Origin: an uncultured Pseudomonadota bacterium | GTDB taxonomy: Bacteria; Lernaellota; Lernaellaia; Lernaellales; Lernaellaceae | DNA: 6,830 nucleotides | Direction: 5' to 3' | NCBI GenBank assembly: GCA_937967875.1 | Contig: CALBTQ010000082.1 | Span: 1 to 6,830, forward strand | Shown: positions 1 through 6,830 of the stretch, piece after piece | Position numbering within the stretch: the stretch's first letter is position 1 | Layout: each line of letters opens with the position of its first letter | Translations under genes and position numbers: made by a program | Notes under the pieces: generated by a model | Databases searched by the model: none | Told to the model about the DNA's origin: nothing | What the model saw: the letters and a program-made list of their open reading frames with translations, nothing else

Positions 1-1181
1 CGACCCTGCATCCCCCCGTGCCCGAGGGCGACGGCGCGCAACAAATTAACGCCGGGAATAAAGCCTTTGTAACCGGCATCTTCGTTGTCCACACCCAACC
101 GGTTGGAGGGATGCGCGCCGATGCCGATGAAAATCGCGTCAAAGCCCATGCCGCGCAGGTCGGTCCAGGTGAAGCCATCGTCGCCCACGCGTTTGTTGTA
201 CAGGATCTGCACGCCCAACGCGGCGATGTAATCGATGTCGCGGCGCAGCACCTTGCGCGGCAGGCGATAATCGGGAATGCCCACCGCGGCCATGCCGCCG
301 CCTTCGCTGAGCGCCTCGAAAATCGTTACGTCGTGCCCGGCGAGCGCCAGTTTTTCCGCCGCGGCCAGACCGGCCGGACCGGCGCCGATGACCGCCACGC
401 GCTTGCCGGTGGCGTTCGGTTTGGCGTTGCGATTGCGCGCGGGAATCAGTCCGTGGTTCATTTCATAATCGGCGGCGAAGCGTTTGAGGTACTTGATTTG
501 AATCGGCTCGTCGACGTTCGCGCGGCGGCAATTGAATTCGCACGGGCGTACGCACACGCGTCCGAGTACGCAGGGCATCACGCAATTTTCGCGGGCAACG
601 TCGCTGCCGGCGGCGTAGCGTCGCTTGCGGATGTTTTCCACGTACAGCGGGATATCCAGATGCGCCGGACAGGCTTCGCGACACGGCGCGCTGACGCGGA
701 TCAGCAGCTTGACCGGTTCGATGTCCCGGCCCGATTCGATGCAGCGATCGAAGTCCAGCGCGAAATGTTCGAGCGCTTTGAGCACGGGCGTCGGCGAGGT
801 CTGTCCCACCTGGCACTTGGAAGCCTGCTTGATGTCGAGCAACAAAGCGTGCAACTGCCCGAGGTCGTCGGTGGTCGCGTTGCCCGCGCACAGTTTGCCG
901 AGCAACTCGGCGGCGATTTGCGTGCCGACGCGGCAGGGATAACATTCGCCGCAACTCGCTTCGGCCTGCACTGCTTCCATGTAGGCGCGGCACAACGCAA
1001 CGATCGAAACGTTCGTATCGGCCAGGAAAAATCCGTCCCACCCGATGAACGCGCGCACATCGTCTTGCTGTTCGTAGGTGAAGGGAAGTTTAAGTCCTGC
1101 CGGCGCAGTCCATTCGGCTTCCGGTTTGTCCCGGTTGTCGATAAGTGTGTCGCCCCAACAACTGAAATAGACTTTGCTCAT
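1..1181 (-). CDS. GltD/SfrB-like FAD and Fe-S NAD(P)H oxidoreductase with NuoF-type 4Fe-4S domain (3' end missing)
   Basis: My own translation from the ATG at 1181 stays open for 393 codons to the window edge, so the C-terminus is missing. Residues 76-127 hold the NuoF-type cluster motif SCGECYPCRVG (Cys77, Cys80, Cys83) with the fourth ligand Cys123 in SKCQVGQTSPTPV. Residues 167-218 hold the cysteine-rich helical domain of GltD and dihydropyrimidine dehydrogenase (CREACP at 167-172; Cys200, 204, 210, 214, 218). Residues 264-275, VIGAGPAGLAAA, form the FAD Rossmann loop. The NADH/FMN part of NuoF is absent. This order matches Geobacter SfrB, the beta subunit of a cytoplasmic NADPH-dependent Fe(III) reductase, and related 'glutamate synthase small subunit-like' proteins. 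Its likely role is cytoplasmic electron transfer between NAD(P)H and an Fe-S or redox partner. The partner subunit is not in the window, so the substrate is unknown. The start is supported by GAGG five bases upstream. Family call is firm; the exact reaction is inference. Confidence 0.9.
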   Translation of the reverse strand, partial: MSKVYFSCWGDTLIDNRDKPEAEWTAPAGLKLPFTYEQQDDVRAFIGWDGFFLADTNVSIVALCRAYMEAVQAEASCGECYPCRVGTQIAAELLGKLCAGNATTDDLGQLHALLLDIKQASKCQVGQTSPTPVLKALEHFALDFDRCIESGRDIEPVKLLIRVSAPCREACPAHLDIPLYVENIRKRRYAAGSDVARENCVMPCVLGRVCVRPCEFNCRRANVDEPIQIKYLKRFAADYEMNHGLIPARNRNAKPNATGKRVAVIGAGPAGLAAAEKLALAGHDVTIFEALSEGGGMAAVGIPDYRLPRKVLRRDIDYIAALGVQILYNKRVGDDGFTWTDLRGMGFDAIFIGIGAHPSNRLGVDNEDAGYKGFIPGVNLLRAVALGHGGMQG

Positions 1182-1215
1182 CGCCACCTCGATCGTCGTT
1201 GATGGCGCCAGGTCT

Positions 1216-1228
1216 CCGCCGCAGGCGG
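1216..1228 (-). other. Short GC-rich hairpin in the oxidoreductase leader
   Basis: CCGCC-GCA-GGCGG gives a perfect five-pair stem with a three-base loop, about 35 bases upstream of the start codon. No U-run follows, so it is not a standard intrinsic terminator. It may simply affect leader folding, or be chance in GC-rich DNA. Confidence 0.25.
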
Positions 1229-1262
1229 CCGGGGTTGGCGGCAGGCCGTAATGCGCCGAAAT

Positions 1263-1287
1263 TCAAACGAGAATTCTTCGAGTTTGA
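1263..1287 (-). promoter_or_regulatory. Inverted repeat at the start of the oxidoreductase leader
   Basis: TCAAAC (1263-1268) and GTTTGA (1282-1287) are perfect inverted arms around a core centred on GAATTC, with three more possible pairs inside (1271-1273 with 1277-1279). It lies just downstream of the predicted -10 box, starting about four bases after the predicted transcription start. It could be an operator or a 5' hairpin in the mRNA. No known binding-site family was recognised. Confidence 0.3.
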
Positions 1288-1297
1288 TCGCGCGCCC

Positions 1298-1326
1298 GTC
1301 TTAACATGCCCCCCACTGGACGTCAA
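1298..1326 (-). promoter_or_regulatory. sigma70-type promoter for the oxidoreductase gene
   Basis: On the minus strand, TTGACG (1321-1326, 5 of 6 to the -35 consensus) is followed after 17 bases by TAAGAC (1298-1303, 3 of 6 to the -10 consensus). Transcription would start near 1291, giving a leader of about 110 bases. The first 15 bases closely resemble the rocD promoter (13 of 15 identical), which strengthens the call. The -10 box is weak, and TTAAGA with a 16-base spacer is an alternative reading. Confidence 0.5.
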
Positions 1327-1369
1327 GAGATGATGCGCTTTCCCATAAATCCCGCGACGGACGAAACGG

Positions 1370-3398
<2,029 letters not shown>

Positions 3399-3417
3399 TA
3401 TAACACCGAAAAGCCGT

Positions 3418-4620
3418 TTAGCCTTCCAGTACTTTTTTCGTCGCGGCGATAATCATGTCGATCTGCTCTTCGGTGATGACCAACGGCGGTGCGAAACGCA
3501 CGGTCGTCGCATGGGTTTCCTTGCACAGGATCCCCTCGGCCTGCAACGCTTCGCACACCTGGCGCGCGGTGCGCGGACCGTCGTTGAATTCCACGGCGAG
3601 CAACAAACCTTTGCCGCGCACTTCCTTGATCTGGTCGCAGCGGATGGCCTTGAGCCCATCGTACAGACGCGCGCCCAACCGCACGGCGCGTCCGGTAAGG
3701 TCTTCCTCAACCAACACGCGTAGGGCTTCGCGACTGACCGCGCAGGACAGCGGCATGCCGCCGAAGGTCGAGCCGTGTTCGCCGGGACGGAACAGCTCGA
3801 GCACATCCTTGCGACCGACGACCGCGCTGATGGGCACGCAGCCGCCGCCCAGCGCCTTGCCCAGGCACATCAGATCGGGCTTGGCCTCTTCATGCTGCCA
3901 GCAAAAGAGTTTGCCGGTGCGGCCCAGGCCGGTCTGGATTTCATCGAAGACCAACAGCACGTTGTTTTCGGTGCACACTTCGCGCACCGCTTCCAGGTAG
4001 CCCGCCGGCGGCACGCACACGCCGGCCTCGCCCTGAATCGGCTCGACAAGGAAGGCAATGGTGTTTTCGTCGATCGCGTTTTTCAGCGCCTCGATATCGC
4101 CGTAGGGAATGATTTCGAAACCCGGAGTGAACGGGCCGAAATCCTCGCGGTACAGTTCATCGCTGGAGAAGCTGACCACGGTCGTCGTGCGGCCGTGAAA
4201 ATTGTCGGCGCAGCAAATGATCTTCGCTTGGTACTTGGGGACGCCTTTGACGCGGTAGCCCCATTTGCGCACCGCTTTGATCGCGGTTTCGACGGCCTCG
4301 GCGCCGGTGTTCATCGGCAAGGCCATTTCCATGCCGGCCAATTCGCACAGCTCCTGGCACCAGGGACCGAGCTGATCGTTGTAAAATGCGCGGCTAGTAA
4401 CCACGAGTTTGTCGGCCTGTTCGTGCATGGCCTTGAGCACGCGCGGGTGGCCGTGGCCGTGGCTGACGGCCGAATAGGCGGACAGGCAATCGAGGAACTT
4501 TGCGCCCTCCACATCGTACATCCACACGCCTTCGGCCTTTTCGATGACGACCGGAAGGGGCTTGTAATTATGCGCGCCGTAGGTTTCGGTCTGCTTGATG
4601 ATCTCTTGTGTTTTAGACAT
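3418..4620 (-). CDS. rocD: Ornithine--oxo-acid aminotransferase (ornithine aminotransferase)
   Basis: A PLP-dependent class III aminotransferase that moves the delta-amino group of ornithine to 2-oxoglutarate, giving glutamate 5-semialdehyde and glutamate. It links arginine/ornithine breakdown to proline and glutamate in the cytoplasm. The 400-residue product matches Bacillus RocD along its length from memory, including [36 protein letters not shown] and [11 protein letters not shown]. Asp226 ([12 protein letters not shown]) contacts the PLP ring nitrogen, and Lys255 in LGKALGGG is the Schiff-base lysine. Tyr49, Arg144, Glu198 and Arg375 sit where human ornithine aminotransferase has its substrate-site Tyr85, Arg180, Glu235 and Arg413, which favours ornithine over acetylornithine or GABA. 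GGAGG lies seven bases before the ATG. No other arginine or proline pathway gene is next to it, so it appears to be an independent unit. The main alternative, acetylornithine aminotransferase, is less likely. Confidence 0.93.
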   Translation of the reverse strand: MSKTQEIIKQTETYGAHNYKPLPVVIEKAEGVWMYDVEGAKFLDCLSAYSAVSHGHGHPRVLKAMHEQADKLVVTSRAFYNDQLGPWCQELCELAGMEMALPMNTGAEAVETAIKAVRKWGYRVKGVPKYQAKIICCADNFHGRTTTVVSFSSDELYREDFGPFTPGFEIIPYGDIEALKNAIDENTIAFLVEPIQGEAGVCVPPAGYLEAVREVCTENNVLLVFDEIQTGLGRTGKLFCWQHEEAKPDLMCLGKALGGGCVPISAVVGRKDVLELFRPGEHGSTFGGMPLSCAVSREALRVLVEEDLTGRAVRLGARLYDGLKAIRCDQIKEVRGKGLLLAVEFNDGPRTARQVCEALQAEGILCKETHATTVRFAPPLVITEEQIDMIIAATKKVLEG

Positions 4621-4655
4621 ACCCTAACCTCCAGAGGAACGTCGAAATTCGGCTG

Positions 4656-4684
4656 AGATTAATGCTGAACCCGCTGGAAGTCAA
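4656..4684 (-). promoter_or_regulatory. rocD promoter
   Basis: TTGACT (4679-4684, 5 of 6) and TAATCT (4656-4661, 3 of 6) are 17 bases apart on the minus strand. A T-rich tract at about 4685-4715 precedes the -35 box and could act as an UP element. The predicted leader is about 29 bases and contains the GGAGG ribosome binding site. The first 15 bases resemble the oxidoreductase promoter at 1298-1326. Confidence 0.55.
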
Positions 4685-4737
4685 CACAGAAAACAAACGA
4701 AAAATCGACAAGTTATAACGCCGGAACCAACGGTGGG

Positions 4738-5100
4738 TTAGAATTTCAGCGAACCCATGCTGATGAGCAACATGACGAAAACCAACTGCAGGCCGGCTAG
4801 CGATACCGTACCGAAAATACCGCCGAAAATGCCACCGACCAGCGACCATAAATCGGCGTCATCGTGTTCGTATCCTTTGTCGGAAAGGATTTCCACCGAT
4901 AAATTGCGCAGGTAGGAGCCCATGGCGTAACCGCCGATGAAGGTGGGAGCCAACAGCATAATCAACACGATCTGCCAACGCGGGACAGCCAGGATACTCA
5001 GCAATCCGATCACAATGATCAGCAGACAAATTCCGAAATATCGAATCGATCGTTCGCGTCGCTCGCGCAATTTGTCGTAAGTGCCCGGGATATCGCCCAT
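4738..5100 (-). CDS. Small three-helix inner-membrane protein of unknown function
   Basis: A 120-residue protein with no family I recognise. The N-terminus is short and strongly basic (KLRERRERSIR, 10-20) and should stay in the cytoplasm. Three hydrophobic stretches follow: about 21-39, 43-63 and 85-115. By the positive-inside rule, the acidic loop 64-84 (with SDKGYEHDDADL) should also be cytoplasmic, with a short C-terminus outside. The third segment begins with GGIFGGIFG (89-97), a glycine-zipper pattern often involved in helix packing or oligomerisation. There are no enzyme motifs, cysteines of note or signal cleavage site. The start has only a weak purine-rich GAGAG upstream, but a TATAAT lies about 40 bases away. 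It sits between the DUF4388-TPR gene and rocD with a gap on either side, so context does not assign a role. Codon pattern and TM structure make it a real gene. Confidence 0.78.
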   Translation of the reverse strand: MGDIPGTYDKLRERRERSIRYFGICLLIIVIGLLSILAVPRWQIVLIMLLAPTFIGGYAMGSYLRNLSVEILSDKGYEHDDADLWSLVGGIFGGIFGTVSLAGLQLVFVMLLISMGSLKF

Positions 5101-5136
5101 AACTCTCTCTTCAAATCGAACAGGAATTTCCCGGTG

Positions 5137-5165
5137 ATTATACTCGATTCGTCAGCGTACGAAAA
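5137..5165 (-). promoter_or_regulatory. Promoter candidate for the small membrane protein
   Basis: A perfect TATAAT (5137-5142 on the minus strand) lies in the 130-base gap upstream of the gene at 5100. The region 17 bases upstream, TTTTCG (5160-5165), is a poor -35 match, so the promoter may be weak or need an activator. Confidence 0.4.
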
Positions 5166-5230
5166 CAGGATTTTACACGGGTGGCCCGGGCCCGCTGAAC
5201 ACGCAATGTGCAGATGTTATTTTTATATTT

Positions 5231-6800
5231 TTATCGACTGTAGATGCGCTTGATCTCTTCTTTCGCCTCACTGCACTCAACGTTGAGTTCCAACGCTTTG
5301 ACAAAATGCAGCTCGGCGAATTCATACTGATTGGAGGCGGCATATAATTTGCCCAGGTACAGATAGGGCATATACCGCGTCGAATCCAAACGCATTCCCT
5401 TTTTGATGGTCGCTTCGGCCTGCGTGATGTTGACGCCGCCTTGCTCGTTGAACTGGCACCAGCCCAGCAAGGCATACGAGTCCGGGTTGTTTTCATCCAG
5501 GTCGATCGCTTTTTGCATGAAGCGGACCGCGTCGCCCCACCGCTCCTCTTCGATCAGGAAGACAGCCTGTTTGATCAAATCTTCCGGATTGGTGTAATCC
5601 TCGATATCCATAAAATAATCTTCGGCAGGCTCTTCTTCCTCGGGTTCGCCGAAGCCGCCGTCGGAGCCGAATTCCTCGGATTCCCAGCCGACCTCTTCCT
5701 CGCCCAGACCGGCGTCGGTTTCCGGCTCCACCGATAGATCGTCGCCGCCGAAATCGTCGTCACCGGCAACGGCGAACGGATCGCGCTCGGTTGAGCCTTC
5801 CAGGTCGTCCGCCACTTCCGGTTCGGGGGCAAATGCCGGCTTGGATTTGGATTCGGCTTTAGCCGCGGCGCTTCCGCCCAGCGTCTCGTCGACCTTCGCC
5901 GCGAACTCATCGGCTTCGCTGACCGGTCTGGCGCTTTTGGCGCGGGCCCGGGTTTGCTCAGCCAGCATCTCGATGGAGATGTCGGCTTCGTCGCCCATGT
6001 CGGCCACTTCCTGCTTGATGCGATCGACGCTCTGCATCGCCTCTTTGATAAGGTCGGCGGAAATGCTGACCTCGAAACCGTCTTTCTCTTTTTTCGTCGG
6101 TTTGCTTTTTTTCGTCTGGAGTTTGAATTCGTCGGTTTTGGTCGCTTCGGGGAAGCCGATCAACTCGAGCAGATACAGCCCGTAAAGCACCTTGTACGCG
6201 GCGCGCTTGTTCATGTTGGCCAGCGAAACGATCTGGCGCAACGTGCGTTGGCCGTTGATTAAATTGTAAATGCGCGTTTCCGTCGGTCCGAGGCGCAGGT
6301 CTTCGATTTTGTAGCGTCCGGCCAACCGCTTGGCCAGCGGGCTTTCCTTGCGGCCGCGAAATTCGATCGGCGGACGATTCATCTGCATGTAGGAACGAAT
6401 GCCGCGATACAGCAGGTTGGGGAACGAGATGTTGAGAATGCGGTGTTCCTCAGGCACGATCTCGCCTTCGCGGAAGAAGAAATCGCCTTCGCCCCAGGTA
6501 AAGAGCTTGAACAGCTTTTCGGTCACCTGGGTATTGAGCGCTTCATACAGATCGTGCGGCGACAGGTATCCGCGTTCGACCAGATAGGCGCCCTGTTTGA
6601 TTTTGGACGCTTTGGCCTTGTCGATCGATTCTTCCTGGACCTGCATGGTGATCTTTTTGTCCTTAAGCAGGAACTCGCCCAGCGTCAGATCCGGGAAGTA
6701 CGAACTGGTCACATAGACGATTTCACCGCGGTCGCAGTGAATATGCACTTTGCGCTTGCCGTGGCTGAGCGCCAAGATACCCGTCTTGCCCGCCTGATTG
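5231..6800 (-). CDS. DUF4388 (PATAN)–winged-helix-like–TPR protein, 5' end missing
   Basis: The frame is open from the first complete codon at 6799 to TAA at 5231-5233, giving 522 visible residues. The first residues, QAGKTGILALSHGKRKVHIHCDRGEIVYV, fall inside the first strands of a DUF4388/PATAN domain, so the true start lies beyond the contig edge; a TTG at 6775 is not a credible start. Counting from 6799: PATAN core and extension about 1-140; a helical, winged-helix-like block about 170-217 (LGPTETRIYNLINGQRTLRQIV); a lysine-rich patch about 229-239; an acidic Glu/Asp/Gly linker about 324-402 (nucleotides 5594-5830); and two or three TPR-like repeats about 403-519 (YALLGWCQF, YLYLGKLYA, HFVKALELN). 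PATAN domains occur in two-component and motility regulation in deltaproteobacterial lineages, and TPRs bind proteins, so a cytoplasmic signalling scaffold is likely. Its exact partner is unknown. There is no receiver or kinase domain in the visible part. Confidence 0.85.
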
Positions 6801-6830
6801 AGATCGGAAGGGCGTCGTGTAGGGAAAGAG
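6801..6830. other. Illumina adapter sequence (assembly contamination)
   Basis: The last 30 bases match the reverse complement of the Illumina universal (TruSeq read 1) adapter at 29 of 30 positions. It begins AGATCGGAAG and ends AGGGAAAGAG, with one mismatch at 6811 (G instead of A). The preceding bases read as DUF4388 coding sequence on the minus strand, so the biological sequence stops at about 6800. This stretch should be trimmed and not translated. Confidence 0.96.

Noticed and set aside
18..1202. Plus-strand open frame of 394 codons
   Set aside because: It is antisense to the GltD/SfrB-like gene. Its translation is rich in Ala, Arg, His and Val without family motifs, and the opposite strand has clear Fe-S and FAD motifs.
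3775..4656. Plus-strand open frame of 293 codons
   Set aside because: Antisense to rocD, which is unambiguous on the minus strand.
4685..4737. Intrinsic terminator after the small membrane protein gene
   Set aside because: A T-rich tract is present, but the only stem upstream of it is four base pairs. It fits better as an AT-rich region upstream of the rocD promoter.
5179..5194. GC-rich palindromic stretch after the DUF4388-TPR gene as an intrinsic terminator
   Set aside because: GGCCCGGGCC is self-complementary and a short stem is possible, but no U-run follows on the minus strand. The A/T-rich tract lies before the hairpin in transcript order.
6773..6775. TTG start codon for the DUF4388-TPR gene
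   Set aside because: The frame continues upstream with DUF4388-like residues (QAGKTGIL) to the contig edge, and no ribosome binding site precedes the TTG.

Overview
This 6.8 kb window has a GC-rich base composition and carries six protein genes, all read from the minus strand. In transcription order (right to left) they are: a DUF4388/PATAN–TPR protein cut off at the right end; a small three-helix membrane protein; ornithine aminotransferase (rocD); enolase (eno); an exported lipoprotein with a degenerate archaemetzincin zinc site; and a GltD/SfrB-like FAD/Fe-S oxidoreductase cut off at the left end. No RNA gene, mobile element, CRISPR array or origin was seen. The long plus-strand reading frames are antisense shadows of these genes.

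The combination of a DUF4388-type signalling scaffold, a NuoF-Fe-S/GltD fusion of the kind known from Geobacter SfrB, and sigma70-like promoters suggests a Gram-negative bacterium of the former Deltaproteobacteria (Desulfobacterota, Myxococcota or a related candidate phylum). This is inference. The last 30 bases (6801-6830) match Illumina adapter sequence at 29 of 30 positions, so the window ends at a short-read contig edge, and genuine sequence stops at about 6800.

Region by region: 5231-6800 is the DUF4388–winged-helix-like–acidic linker–TPR gene. 5101-5230 is a spacer with a perfect TATAAT box for the membrane protein at 4738-5100. 4621-4737 holds a good promoter for rocD (3418-4620). 3307-3417 holds a promoter candidate with a small inverted repeat for eno (2020-3306). 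The eno stop codon overlaps the start of the lipoprotein gene (1370-2023) as ATGA, so those two form a translationally coupled pair. 1182-1369 holds a promoter that resembles the rocD one, a leader inverted repeat and a strong ribosome binding site for the oxidoreductase (1-1181).

Most of the genes look separately promoted rather than forming one pathway operon. Enolase (glycolysis), ornithine aminotransferase (arginine/proline metabolism) and the oxidoreductase (electron transfer from NAD(P)H) are central metabolism. The most unusual item is the lipoprotein next to enolase. It keeps the exact spacing of the archaemetzincin signature and all three zinc-binding histidines, but the catalytic glutamate is leucine and two of the four second-site cysteines are gone, which suggests an exported, zinc-binding pseudo-protease.
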